DNA of 64,000 nucleotides from Dryococelus australis (lineage: Eukaryota; Arthropoda; Insecta; Phasmatodea; Phasmatidae). Below are positions 23,200 to 35,589 of this stretch, one piece after another. A program made the translations under genes and the position numbers. A model generated the notes under the pieces. That model saw only the letters and a list, made by a program, of their open reading frames with translations, was not told the origin of the DNA and did no database searches. Positions within the stretch are counted from its first letter, which is position 1. Each line of letters starts with the position of its first letter. The stretch spans positions 21,686,795 to 21,750,794 of the forward strand of contig CM057002.1 of the NCBI GenBank assembly GCA_029891345.1. The letters run 5' to 3'.

Positions 23200-25500
23200 T
23201 ACTGGCCCCTGAATGACTTCAAATAACCTCTGATCTACTTCTCCCCGATGCAGTTGCTGTTCCCCACACCACCCCCTGTCTGATGGTGGGTTCCCCCTCC
23301 TCACCCCACCATACACCACATGACCTACTTTCCCCCAGTGCACTTCCCCACCCTTCTGTCAACCCAACCCCTTGTAGGTCTGGCGGAGATTACAGGATCT
23401 GTTTTTGGTGGAATTCGTGGGATGGCTGGCCACGAGAGTGGCCAGCTTAGACGACCAGTGGCCGGGGCTGGTTTTGTGCTCGATTCCTATACATTGTAAT
23501 GATAGTAAGTACACATGTTGTCTCATCGACAGGTAGATGTCAAGCGAGCGGGATGGAGGAGGGAAATGCATTTAGGTGTTGTCTAGTCGGCAGCTGGATG
23601 AGAAGTCAGGAGGTTATAGGTGAGGGGGTTGAGGGCGAAATGCGGTTGCATAGGGTTGTGCGAATACTTGTGTGAAATGAGTATTTAATCGCACACTTGC
23701 ATTATTACATACCGCAATAAACAATTCAATGTGTACAGAGAGTACTTAGCGTATGTACAATTGATAATTACACATCTTCTCATTAGGACAGCCAGCTCTC
23801 AACTGTTTAGAGTTTGATAGTAAAAAGGGATTTTACCCCCATTGCATTTATGCAGTGTATTCCTGCACACACACTACTGCAGCTGGGTCGCTCCTCAGCT
23901 GTCTTGTTCATCATGCCGCCAGCACATCACCTGCTGATGTTCTTATTCAAATATTATACAACCATATAATTGCTTACATTTCTTCTCACTATAACAATAC
24001 AATTATTCAGTGATGAAAACTTCACCCCAATGTGTGTAAGTGTTTGACATACTTATGGGTGTAAATCTCTGGTTTTTTTTTTTCATTCCACCTTACATCA
24101 TATGTTATTAATTAAAAATTACATTTAATAAACAAAAGAGTGTCAGTGGAGTAGAAGTGTAAAGTACAGTAATCTAAACCCCGGTTAATTTTTTCACCAC
24201 ATTTTTTTCTACATTTTCTCCCACATTCACTCACTCTTTTCTCGAGTGTCAGAAGTACAAGTTACGACTCTTGTTTGGTATATTGTTCCATCATATCATA
24301 TTATTATTCATTTATTATTTTATATTGTCTTTTTATAACATATTTATTTTCAACACTTTGTGTAAATGGCAGACACTCTTTTCTCGAGTGCCTGCATTAT
24401 AAGCAACGTGTAACCTCCAGGTGAAATAAATATAGAAGGTATGTTTAGTAATAAATGAAATAAACATTTACTGTAAAACACTTTTTACTACCCATCATTA
24501 GCCATCAACCCCAAAAACCATATTTACTCACACTATATACGTATACAAAATTCATCCATCTTAAAACATTTAAATACATAAGAAATATTTACATCTTCTT
24601 ACATCACTTTTCTGGAACACAGTTTTTGACATACATTTACAAACATAAAAAGCTTAATAAACAATAAAGTCTTAAAGATTAATTTCAATTACACACTCAT
24701 ATATATTGAAATCACAGAAATTTCTCCGAGCTCCTGGTTTAAGGTGAGAATGTGCAGATCTTTCATGAAGAAGAACCTTCTCACTGTCAGAACGGAGATG
24801 GAAGACCTCCCAGAGAGAGAGAGAGAGAAAGAGAGAGTGAGTGAGAGAGTGAGAGAGAGAGAGAGAGTGAGAGAGAGAGAGAGAGAGGTAGGGTTGCAGC
24901 TGTAGAGTCCATAGAATGCGGGTAGAGTCGGGACACAGGATTCCGCCCATTACTTAACGTATTACTTTCTAACGATCCCAGATCAGTTTCCTCCGGAGAC
25001 AGATCTATAGTTGTTCACCCTTTTCACAAACAATACGTCTTTCTAACATACAATACAGTTTCTCTTCTTAAAGTTCGGCAATGGCGAGAGTTAAATAAAG
25101 GATCTTGTAGTGAAAAGGAGCGCCTGCCCACATCATTATTAATCTTAGTTGTTTCTCACCTGAATACACACACAATTCACTATTCGGTGACTACAGAAAT
25201 TTGCTTTTAACAGAGGCAGGACACTTGCTTTTCGAGCAGAATATACATTACCCATTATTTACGTCTTGTCGACTCAGAAGTATGCTTGTAGTAGTGGAAG
25301 TGGAGGCGACCAACCCAACGATGTTTGTCGAGAAAAATAGCCATCACAAATTATTAATGACTTGCTGACCACAGAAATAGGATTCTAATGAAAAAAAGGA
25401 GGGAGTAACACACAGTTGTTTATTATTCTAACACACAAAAATTATGTCATCATGGTTTTAACAGTTAAAAGCAAAAACTTACCAGACCCATTAATTTCTT
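23200..25500. other. Non-coding stretch with simple repeats
   Basis: No exon recognised. It contains two copies of ACTC(T)TTTTCTCGAGTG near 24233 and 24372 and a GA microsatellite at 24811-24888. The minus-strand frame across the microsatellite is an artefact of the repeat. Confidence 0.45.
24811..24888. repeat. (GA)n microsatellite
   Basis: An interrupted GA tract of about 78 bp with GTGA interruptions. Confidence 0.9.
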
Positions 25501-26450
25501 ATAATAATAGGAATTCCATTTATTATTGCTGACAACACTACTTTAAACTCTTAATGCCATTGTTAACCACCCAACTGGCCTGAGTATGTGGAAACCCTCT
25601 CAATTGAAATAATGTTCTATGCTTTTCTCTTTTTATAATTTTATTAATTAAAAATGTATTTGGAGAATGTACTTTCTGTAATTCGAGTTCATAGAACCTA
25701 CCAGTTATTGGGTCACCATTATAACTTTCGAGAGAATAATCTCTGGGATACAAGTGTCTGATATGTTTTTAAAAACTTTGAAACTGTAGTATATGTAATA
25801 TTTTTCAAACGTTTTTTAACTTTAGAAATGTGGACAAAGTCGTCAACCTGGAATTTAGGCTATCATTTATCATACACTTTAGGAATATTATGTACTGACT
25901 AATAAATCATTATTCTTCAAATCGACAGGTGCCATATTGATTGTTCTTTGGTATTGATCACTGCAAAATTTTAAAATTTTAGGCAAAATGTCCAGCTATT
26001 TGTAAGTACCACAAGAAGTGAAATACCTGTAGATTAGCTGTTTTAAATTCTTGTTATATCTCTCTGCTAGAGTGCATTTTATTTCCGAGTACATTACATA
26101 ATGATTGATTCCATACTCTGTCAATACCTTCTTGAAATGATAACTAAAGAATTCTGTTCCCTGGTCTGTGTGGAGATTTCTAGGGGCATTTCCTTAAAAG
26201 CAGTAGACATTGCATCTGCAACTTTTTCCAACTTTTATTCTTCGCTGGAACTGCCCACACTTATTTTGAATAGGCCTCATTTACAGTAAGAATATACTTG
26301 TTTCCTTAATTGTGTTTAGAAATTAGTCATATCGCATAGGTCAGCCTAAAAAGGTAATTCATCCTTGGAGTAATAACTTTCATTCTTGGATAATTAATCC
26401 TTGCATGAGCATGCAATTCGGTGGCAAGCTTACTGAATTTCATTATGAAA
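25500..26450 (-). pseudogene. Decayed Maverick/Polinton-type integrase (rve fold)
   Basis: Read on the minus strand, in order: a region resembling the zinc-binding-to-core junction near 26440 (ELHAHARINYPR), a core segment with ADLCDMTNF and YILTV near 26340-26280, an acidic motif region (HTDQGTEF near 26190), the SE-KC and AER segment near 26090, YRYFT and a W/LDILPKI-like segment near 26030-25980, a MAPVDL motif, and finally a C-terminal chromodomain-like part in the open frame 25753-25538 (GRFYELELQKVHSPNTFLI ... GFPHTQASWV). This order matches the integrases of Maverick/Polinton elements, often annotated in insects as transposon-derived proteins. Several frameshifts and stops separate the pieces, so it cannot make an active enzyme. 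The flanks show no long inverted repeats that I could fix. Confidence 0.7.
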
Positions 26451-26489
26451 AAATATACCCACCCTCAGTCAACTCCTCTATAATTGAGA

Positions 26490-27075
26490 CAGTTTAATTT
26501 GTGTGCGAGTTATTTCCATACTCTCTTGACGTGGTAAGTAATTTTAACACAGGCACTAGCTTGTTCTGGCTATCCCAAAATATACGGGAAATACTATCTC
26601 CAACTGCCTCTTTAAATACTCCACTACCAAAAATTTCCCTCAATAAATGTAAATTTTGGTGATTTTCTTCACTTCCTGGGTTAGAATGTGCCTTTGTTCG
26701 TATTAAAGGATTCTTATATTTCTCTAGATCAGAGTCAGAGCAGCCATTTGAAAAGTTTTAAAATAATATTTCGAACAGTACTTCACTTGCATCAAATACG
26801 TTTTCACCTATTAGAATTTTATCTTATGGCAAAAATGTAATAACTGAATTGCCCAGAAACCATACATTACTTTGTATATATACACTAAATATGGTGTAGC
26901 GACGTGATGTACTTTTTAATGCTAAACATTTACGAGATAATTGAGAAAGTATGGCATTTACAGCTTTTTTCTTCAAATATGGTTCAATCTTAATTTCAGG
27001 TGTTTAATCTTTAGAAGTATTTAATGCTGCATCCATTATAGTTGTTGCAGGTCTAAGTACTTCGTCATCTGACAT
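26490..27075 (-). pseudogene. Decayed ORF next to the integrase, DUF8207-like
   Basis: Upstream of the integrase on the same strand, frame pieces start at an ATG (complement of 27073-27075; MSDDEVLRPATTIMDAALN), pass a segment with YTIFSVYIQSNVWFLGN and end with LLREIFGSGVF and IFWDSQN. The pattern of a short strand-rich start, a small-residue middle and a D-L-x-x-Y-K segment (DLEKYKNPLIRTKAH) resembles an uncharacterised domain often found in arthropod mobile-element proteins, which I recall as DUF8207. That family label is from memory and uncertain. At least three breaks are visible. The minus-strand frame at 27456-27172 (94 residues, helical, no domain) may belong to the same element. Confidence 0.4.
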
Positions 27076-27459
27076 TATGTACTAATTCATGATGTTCCCA
27101 GTATTTATATTATAGATTGCATTGGTTTTCTACCCGGAACTTTACTGTGCCTGCTCTGTGATTTCTATAATTTATCGATTTTCTTTAAAATAATATTTTA
27201 ACTTACTTCCAACTCGCATACGTAAATCATTAAGTAAAATGTTAATTCGAGATTTCAATTCCTCATTTTGCCTATGCATTTCTGTGTGCTTAACTATATA
27301 TATTATTTTATTAATAATTTCAACACTTATACATCGTGACAAGTCATGTATTGTTTCTGTAAGTTGTGATGTAATAAGCATGTTTACCATATAATTTATT
27401 TCACTCATCAAACATTTTAAATGAGAACATGTTATAGTTCCATTACTTTGCAACATAGT

Positions 27460-28000
27460 CAGAATATTTGTTATAATCTCCGAAATTTAAGTTGTGTTCT
27501 TATTTACATTTTCAACCTCTTCATTTAACTTTATTAACTTCTGAAAAGTACATAAATTATGTTAACAAGATATAGAAATAGTGGAAAATGTGTACGTTAC
27601 AGACAGCACCTCTTGTCTTCTTGATCTTTACTACAAGAGACAAAACATACATGTTAACGATAAAATGTAAAAGTTCAGATTTTAAAACATGTCTGCACTG
27701 TTGAAGTGTTCATTCAGTAAAACGTCCATATGATAATGTCTTAACAGTAGGAATCAGAAAACATACATAAATAGCTCTTATAAAACGTTAAGAAACAGAA
27801 AAAGGGAACATTTTACACTTTGGAGAAAAACCCGTACTCAGTACAAGGGAACAAGGTTATCACATTGCATCGTTAACATAGGGTTTCTTTATTCAGAAGT
27901 GAAACTTCATTCCTCGCAGCTGGTCAGCGACCACCGAGGTTTTTTTATTACCATCACTTATTATACTTACAGTTCACCTTTTTTTTTTAGAACAGTCTGT
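27460..28000. other. AT-rich non-coding stretch
   Basis: Nothing recognisable apart from the likely outer part of the Polinton-like relic. Confidence 0.4.
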
Positions 28001-28860
28001 CGGAGGCAAAGATGCTCGCCCAACTCGCGTTCCAGTTACTTGATTGGCCACCATTATCGTCCCACTGTCGAACACAGCCGACGGGACACGAACTAGTGCC
28101 TTCACTCAAAGTGCGCAGGAAATGTTCTCCCCATGCAGTCACCATTCTCGAGGAAGCGTACGTGACGGGCGGATGCATGTCGGTTTCTTCGACGAAAACG
28201 GCGCGTAGATCAGCGTCTCTCGGGAGCTGGGATACAGCTCACATCGTCTGTACACGTGTACATATCACTGTACACCTCGTAGGACCCCGTACCATCACTC
28301 GTGATGTACTAAAAGTCCGCCATTCTCGTCTCCGCAGCTGTAGAGACCCGCAGGTTTCCAGCTAATGCGTGTGTTTACAAATTGTTTCTCGTGTCTAAAG
28401 CGTGTGAAGAAAAGTGCGGGTGCGTAGCTTGTCACACCAAGTGTCTGTCTATAGCAGCACCATAAATGTTTGGTGATAGAGAAGCGTAATTTTGATTTCG
28501 CTACGCCGAAAAGTCTTTTGAACTTTTTAAACCTGTCCTTTATATTTGTGTGAAAATGCTCTGTTTGGTTCGGAAAGAGCAGGTATTCCCCAGCTCGATG
28601 ACCCTGGTAAAAACACAATGCGCACGTGATGGCTGCCAGCGACCGTGGCTCGATGAAGGCCTCGCATGCGCTGGCATCACGATCATGCTGACGCGTCAAT
28701 TCCGTGGGTCCGATCTCGGCTTGCCCCGCCGCTTCCGTGCTGTATACGGTCTCTGCTTTCACGGGTGCTGTTTGTTCCGTGACCTGCATTTTGGTTCTTT
28801 GAAGGTGATACCTGACGACCTAGTTTCAATGGTATCGTATTTGGCAAGTTTTTTTTGTAA
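28000..28860. other. GC-richer section, open on both strands, unrecognised
   Basis: The minus strand has a 164-residue open frame (28789-28295) and the plus strand 117- and 104-residue frames. None shows a recognisable domain. Mutual overlap and balanced base composition suggest an old repeat, perhaps a DNA transposon end, rather than genes. The minus frame includes CALCFYQGHRAGEY and KDRFKKFKRLFGVAKSKL, which I cannot assign. Confidence 0.2.
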
Positions 28861-29249
28861 TTAGAATTTTCTGTCCCTGAGGCTGTTGAAAATTTACTGA
28901 CTGTGAGTTGAATTTGGCTATTTCCGCGTATGATCGCGTCGGAATCCTTTTACTGAAAAGCACCTCGTAGGTGTTAATTACACGTGTGACTTTTATTTCT
29001 GGTTTTACCTCTACTTTGCCTTACTTTGTTTTCTGGTTTCGTCATTTCTACAGCACACAATAGGAAAACAAGCTTTCTACAATCTACTATTTCCACATTT
29101 GCCACACCTTTGTGGAAATTTACAATAAGTGAAAGTTAAAATACGGTCCGAAGAGCGCATCCGTGTTTCAAACATGCATTAATTTCTTTAAGTGAGGCGC
29201 ACACACTATTCTACAGCATAAACTGGGCGGCTGTCCGGCACGGTAGCTT

Positions 29250-29600
29250 TTCGTAACGTGGCACTTCTGGCTCACGTGCCCTACCAGGGATTTAATATTT
29301 ACCCTCTTTGCCGTCAACGACTCTTGACAGCTCTCTCGATGGCGGCTCTCGTTGGGCATCGAAGGTGGACCATGGGCTGCGGTCCTCTTGTCTGGGCGCC
29401 CTCGAGTAGAGCCTCCGGCAGAAGCAGGCAAGATGGCGCCCAGAACCTCCAGTGCTCTGAGCTTTTACAGTACCTTCCTGACCTCGTGCTCAATCCTCCG
29501 GTATATGTGGCTCTGGAGGCCGAGGTCATTCCGCACCTTGCCTCAGTGCGATGCTGAGCTACCCTCGCAGGAGCTAGCCCCAGCAATATGTTAATTATTT
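29250..29600. other. GC-rich island with overlapping open frames
   Basis: A local GC-rich block is open on plus (99 and 80 residues) and minus (90 residues). Only the block itself is notable. One plus frame contains KMAPRTSSALSFYSTFL. It could be a promoter-proximal exon, a repeat or a chance effect; no TATA, initiator or splice evidence settles it. Confidence 0.2.
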
Positions 29601-31250
29601 GTTTAAAGGAGGGTGGAGGAAACAGACGCCTTTTTGAAATTTTACAATATCAGGATAGAGAAGGAAATGTTAAAAAAATGTAACAAGTAAATATTTAGTG
29701 ATACTGCAGTCACCCTGGAGATAATTGAATGTCACTGTGTATTTAAAAAAAAAAAGTGTAATATCGCTCAAGTTTATTGTCAAAATGAATGTAAAAGTGT
29801 GTAGTGTATGTTGCAAGTGTTTAAGAGAAAATGCACAAGAAAAATATATTGTAAAGCGATTTTCTTTTTTACACATAACAAATAGTGTAAAAAAGTATTA
29901 GAATGTGCTTCTCTGCCCTAACATCCCCCTGCCCACATGCATGATGAGATATTATAAAATTTTGTGAAGTTAATATTGCAAATAAAGTGTAGGCTGGAAT
30001 CTACATTAAAAAATAATAATAGAACCTATATTTAAAAAAAACCTAGAAAATTACTATTCTAAAATATATTTGTATTATAACACATAATTTTATCAGACAA
30101 ATCTAATAACACTTGGAATTAAGTATAATCTACATTTAAAAAAGAATTCGAATTTGAAATTTGAACGATATTTCTTTTTTTTTTTTGGGAAACAATTCAT
30201 AAACCTGGGTGGACTCCGTCCTAGTTCCACACTCTGTCCCACCACATTCACAGACAGGGGTAGCCTTGCGAGAAGTGTCGAACAAAGGGTCCATCACATC
30301 TTTGTATAAACATGAGTCCACTCAAGCATTTGTTAAATTTTAACCACCTTGAATGAATATTTCCTCCAGTCTAATTTAAAACTGTGATATGGGACTGATC
30401 AAAGGGGCTGTGATGTCAATCATAACTCAAATGGATGGCGTATGCATTTTGTCCCAAATGGATGGCATTGTTGTTCATCTGTATGCATGCGAAGGGCTGC
30501 ACAATTTACAATGGCAAAGTCTTTCCTGAAAGCTTCTATTGAAATGCGGTGATTGGGGTCAGGTGGAGAGCATAAAGGAGGGTTGAAATTTCACAATACC
30601 GGTCAGTTGCTCTTCAACCGCCGAGCTGATAAGAGCTCAGTATCGCCGATCTCTGACCAAACAACATTTCCACTTGCCACTCTCTGCAGCTTGAGACCTT
30701 AGCAGCACCGGTCGGTGCGAGTTGGGTTTACCGGCGATTCATCCTACAGGAGTCCGGAAAAACCATTCTCGCGATCACTGGTGCTACCGTTTCATCATCT
30801 GCTACAAAAAGGTTGTTATATTTAAGTAAATATGTTTTTCACTTTCTGAATTTTACCTTTTTTGGAATATTAAATTTTTTTCACTTGTGTTAATTTGTAA
30901 CTTGTTTTGAATATTAACTGTTTTAAATGGTTATATTTAACTGTCGTATGTTGGGGGCACTTCGGTAGAGTAGTTGGTTAAGTCGTAGGCTGTGAAACAA
31001 CCCTGGTAGAGAATCGAACCCCCTTAGGGTAAAAATAATAATCAGTTTGTGATTCAGGGATAATAGTTAATAAACTCATAGTGTTTATTACAGCGGAGTG
31101 GTTTGTTAATGGAAAATGTATAACTGCCGTGAAGCGCCGCAAGCATCGCCCCGAGGCTTGGTGAGTTGATCCGCGATATTGGGCACATTATTTGTTGAGG
31201 GGGAGGGGGGTTGAAAATATGAAACTCACTGTCTCAGTGCTATGTAGGAT
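29600..31250. other. Non-coding stretch
   Basis: AT-rich with no recognised gene. Around 30960-31025 a segment has a box A-like GTTGGTTAAGTCGTAGG, but the expected downstream box B is not in the right orientation, so I do not call a SINE. Confidence 0.4.
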
Positions 31251-33000
31251 ATGACAAATATGTTAACAATGTAAAATAATAACCGTAAATAGAAGGTGAA
31301 AGGGGAATTTTTGCATATCTGCATCTGGCACGGCACAACAGATCTGTTCATGCTCTGTCATACCGGTCGGCAGGCAGCCATCTTGTCCGCCATGTGGGAT
31401 CGAGGTGACCTTGACCTCGATCTTTGAACTTGACTTCAGTGACCTTTGACCTGAAACCTCAAACACTCAAAATATCCCCAAAAATATAACAATTTATAAA
31501 AATATATTATAAAATGGTTAAGAAACTTATTATGAAAGATTTAATATGAAAAATTTTATTTTAAAAAACTTACATTTCTGGAGGTCCCCCACCACCACCA
31601 CCCCTCACCTATACTAATTATATCGTGTGAAGACATCTTGTTTTTTAATTTGTCATTTGTTTATACATTGTTGGAGGATGCCATATTGTTATGTTTTGTT
31701 TGTCATTTGATAATACATTGTTAAGGACATAATATTGAATTTCATGTTTAAATCAACCAGTTGGCGCTAGTGTATTATTTCACCCACCAGGCGAGTTTTC
31801 GATTTAACCACCAGGTGGCAGCCATATTTGTTTGTGTTTTTAAAGGGTAGGTTTTGCTGTACGCGCCCTCCATGTTGGATTCTATTATCAACACATAGGT
31901 GGCGTTAATTTCTCGATTCAGCCGCCAGGTGAGCTGTCGGCACTTATATTTATAGACATAGGAAAAATATGTAACTTTTCGTTCTTATTAAAAAATAATA
32001 TTTTTCAATCAAAAGTATTCCTGCATGCATGATGAGGGACTTTGACTACATGTGTAATTATTAAATACATATTTTAAATTAAAAATTTTAAGTTGTTCAA
32101 TTTCAAAGTCGTTTTTATTTAATTATGTAAATGTACATGTAGTATAATGGTACCTATATTGTACAATGATTTAGTTAAACTTATTTTATTTCTATGACTT
32201 AAAATTTTTAATTATATCCTACCTATCAAATTATGTAAACACGAAAAAAATCTACTTTATTCAAAAGCGTATTTATATTCAATTAATTTATTACATTTGC
32301 TCATGTCCTCAAAAAAATTACAATATTCATATATATAATGCATCTCAATATTTTTAATTTTGTTGCAGGATGCAGTCTGTTATGTATCTCGCTATTCACA
32401 CTAGAGTTTTCTTTGTGCGAAAATATTGTGATATTTATTACACCGACACACTGTGTATGGCAGGTTATGTAGGTAATTACCCTCGTGAGGACATTTACCG
32501 AAGTTACAAGAGACCTGCTTGCAACAAACCAGTTACCGAGGTACTGATGATAAATGCACTTCACCTTTACAGGTCTTTGCATGTCTAAGTAAATGGTCGG
32601 TATGGCTTAATTACTTACCTCACCTGTCACAAATATGACATGCAACGGGGATTTTTTTTTGGCACAGTTAAAGCGCTCATGTCGCCGTACATTGTAGGCG
32701 AAAGTAAATGTCTTATCACAGCACTGGCACTGATGATGATGCAGTGGTCCAGGCAGAGACTCAGGCATACCTGTTGAAGATGTACGTTCTGGAGCTAAAT
32801 AAGCTGGTAACACCGGCAATTGCGTTCTAGGTACCTCAGCCGAAAAGTTCGATCACTCCATTGAAGATTTCGTGGCGTCACAGCCTAAGAAGCCGATGGT
32901 ACCGTAGCATCTGTAAATGATCTTGCTGCCATGCTGGCAGTAGTTGCTGGTAGTGATTTAGGTGATTAGATTTCTATATTTATATAAATGCCTACAAGCA
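31250..33000 (-). repeat. Zinc-finger repeat unit A (left arm of inverted pair A/B)
   Basis: Read on the minus strand this unit carries a zinc-finger region (32830-32533), then a 250-bp section ending near 32301, then the AAGATGGC-rich short repeats (31950-31620), and a GACCTTGACC-rich section near 31460-31370 with GGCCGCCATCTTGTCCGCCA-like words. The same order appears on the plus strand at about 35480-37200 (unit B), so A and B are divergent and form an inverted repeat with arms of about 1.7 kb around a 2.5-kb centre. Identity is visible but clearly imperfect. Confidence 0.65.
32533..32830 (-). pseudogene. Degraded two-finger C2HC zinc-finger ORF, unit A
   Basis: Finger 1 is intact: C-x2-C, 12 residues, H-x4-C (CQCCDKTFTFAYNVRRHERF, then NC). 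Finger 2 is recognisable as CDR-(stop)-GK-(stop)-LSHTDHLLRHAKTC followed by KGEVH; the second Cys codon has become TGA and a Gln codon TAA. By comparison with unit D the ancestral second finger had CDRCGKQFSHSD. The leader before finger 1 is Pro/Ser-rich (APERTSSTGMPESLPGPLHHH). The GGTAAGTAA in this stretch looks like a splice donor but aligns to finger codons in the other copies. The product would have been a small nucleic-acid-binding protein, probably mobile-element encoded; that role is an inference. Confidence 0.6.
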
Positions 33001-33199
33001 TATTTAAATAACCTTTTCGTAATGTAATTATCTACGTGTTTTCTCCTGATGCGAACTAGTATGTAGGTTTACTCAGAGTGCTGCCATATCCTTTTACATA
33101 TAAATTTTGTGTTGAAATGTATGTTGTGGGCACAAGCTTGGCTCTCTACTGTGAAAAGAACAGCATCTATATAGATAAAAAGCACAGTTTCCATTCCGA

Positions 33200-33480
33200 C
33201 ACTGTGAGGTGAAGAACGATTTTGGGAAGCACTTCCTCGTCATACCACGAAGATGAATTGCGAATACTAAGGTCTGCACTTGACCTGAACGATCACGTAG
33301 CCGCGATTTTGACGTGCCTTGTAGTAGCGGCAGAGACGGCCGGAGTTAAAGTTGGCACCACGGGTTGTATTCACGTGTTTGCATCAGTGAATAAGTTGGA
33401 CTTTGCTCTTCCTGCTGAACATGCAGACATCAGCGTGTGGTGCGCTTGCGGGGTCCCCCTCGAGCCTTGGTAGGAAACGA
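33200..33480. repeat. Conserved section upstream of unit A, homologous to 38360-38510
   Basis: An 83-residue plus-strand frame (33222-33473) lies here, but the stretch is best explained as repeat: the word ATACC(A/G)CGAAGATGAATT and following GCCGCGA(C/T)TTT recur near 38391-38450 in the corresponding position next to unit C. The frame has no recognised domain and is not conserved in the second copy. Confidence 0.5.
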
Positions 33481-34260
33481 GCAGCTCGCTTGACCGCAGT
33501 CGCTTTATGCTAGCTGCGTTAGATTTATTATTCCAACAGAGATCGATTTCATATTCATTTATCATGTAAAACTTTAATAAGCTGCAAAAGAGAATTCTCC
33601 AATGCGTATTTACTTTATCATACAAACTTTAATACATCGAAAAAAAAAATACTTTTGCCATTAGCACATTCGAGAATACACAAGGGCGCACTGGCAGGTC
33701 GGTCCAGGTTCGACACTTGAGAAAAATATACACTTACTATACTGATTGATGAAAAAAAAAAACAGACAGAGCATACTGATTAATGAAAAATAACACACTC
33801 GTCACACACATTCAAAATACCTTTAAAACAAATGTAGAGCCAGCCTTCCATTCATAATCTGCTTTACGCTACCTAATAAAGCTTGGAGTATTTCACACTT
33901 GAAACATAAATTCCAACATAAATATTTATCGTTTCGATCACATCTATATACAGACACATCATATGTGAAACAACATGTAGTACAAAATATTTAATGTTTA
34001 ACGCCTTATACAAAAGTCAATTGTGTAATAATCTACAGGAAAAAGAAAGCCTCACACATGTTGCCGTGGAAAAAAAAAAAAACTAAAATTCATAAACAAT
34101 TAACATTATGGTTATCCCGGGAAGGACCCTACTAGAGGAGCTGAGAAAACTTCTGACCGACTCACTAGCAGCTAACTTAACATAGCTGCTCAGTCCGGAA
34201 ATATATTTTTTTAAATGTGAAAAGTATATTTTATACTCGTGTTATCTTCGTTCTGCGTAA
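33480..34260. other. Non-coding AT-rich stretch
   Basis: Central part between units A and B. Nothing recognised. Confidence 0.4.
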
Positions 34261-34349
34261 AATCATGGACACAATTAAAGCAGACAATAGACTACTGGTA
34301 GACCGACCACTGCAAGACTGACCCATAATGACCTCCAAATGACCGCGAT

Positions 34350-34465
34350 TGTGGTGTGTGTGGTACTGATTGTGGTGTGTGCGGTACTGATTGTGGTGCT
34401 GAATGTAGTGCGTGTGGTGCTGAATGTGGTGCGTGTGATGTTAATTGTCGTGCCTGTGGTGCTTA
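34350..34465. repeat. 21-bp tandem repeat, ~5 copies
   Basis: Units of the form GTGGTGTGTGCGGTACTGAT repeat with few changes. In one plus frame this gives a Val-rich peptide that is an artefact of the repeat. Confidence 0.75.
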
Positions 34466-34494
34466 ATGACGAGGATTGCAATGTATTAATAGAA

Positions 34495-35080
34495 AGATTC
34501 CGACTGACTCCTGCCGACTGGCTTCAGCAGGTTGACTCCTGCAGACTGACTCCTGCAGACTGACTTCTGCAGACTGGCCCTTGCAGACTGACCCCTGCCG
34601 ACTGACTCCCGCCGACTGAATCCAGCAGCCTGACCCCTGCCGACCAACTCCTGCAATCTGACTCTTGCAGCTTGGCTCCTGCCAACTGACTCCTGCCGAC
34701 TAACTTCTGCAGACTGATTCTTGCAAACTGACCCCTGTCGACTGACTCCTGCCGACTGACTACTGACAACTGACTCCTGCCGACTGACACCTGCCGACTG
34801 ACTCCAGCAGACTGACTCATGCAGATTGACTCTTGCAGACTGACCCTGCCGACTGACTCCTGCCGACTGACTCCTGTAGAATGACTCTTGCAGACCGATC
34901 CCTGCTGACTGACTCCTGCAGACTGACTCTTACAGACTGACCCCTGCCGACTAACTCCTGCCGACTGACTCCAGCAGACTGACTCCTGCTGATTGACTCC
35001 TACAGACTGACTCTTACTTTACTGACTCCTGCCGACTATCTCCTGACGACTGACTCCTGCCGACTAGCTTCAGCCGACTG
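34495..35080. repeat. 14-bp tandem repeat array (ACTGACTCCTGCCG family), ~40 copies
   Basis: The 14-bp unit GACTGACTCCTGCC recurs for about 585 bp with variants such as CTTGCA and CCCTGC in the middle. The minus-strand 98-residue frame (SVGRSQ-type heptad-like repeats) is a by-product. The array occupies the centre between the two inverted arms A and B. Confidence 0.85.
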
Positions 35081-35589
35081 ACATTTTTTTAATTTTGCAA
35101 GGAAAATAAACCTAATGAATGTAAACAATAGTATGTGAATCAATTTTTTTCGCAAATTTAATGCTTATATATTTGAATAAAACGAAATTTTATATGTTCG
35201 TGGCATCACGAGGGAGAGCTTCCAAAATCGACGTACACCTCATAGTGTCATAACGCAAACTGTAATTTTTTTGTATATGAATGTTGTTCTTTTTACAGTA
35301 AGGAACCAAGCTGTTGGCCACAAAAGGTCTTTCATCATAAAATTTATAAGAAAAAAATATGGGAGCACTCTGAGAAGACCTAAATACTTGTTCGCCTGAT
35401 AGGAAAACACGCAGATACTTACATAATATGTTATTTGAATATGCTTGTAGACATATGTATAGCCTATATAAATATAGCAATATCAACACCTACTACATTT
35501 CTAGCACCTACTGCCACTAGTGCAGGACGATCATCTACAGATGCTACAGTACCATCGGCTTCTTCGGCTGTGATGCCATCGAACTTTCG

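Noticed and set aside
28295-28789. 164-residue minus-strand ORF as a gene
   Set aside because: Length alone is suggestive, but no domain, start context or splice evidence was found, and overlapping frames on the other strand are similarly open in this GC-richer patch.
30960-31025. tRNA-like element
   Set aside because: A box A-like segment is present but the box B-like string reads in the wrong orientation.
34524-34820. 98-residue minus frame with heptad-like SVGRSQ repeats
   Set aside because: A by-product of the 14-bp array; 14 is not a multiple of three, so the frame would rotate and is not a coding repeat.
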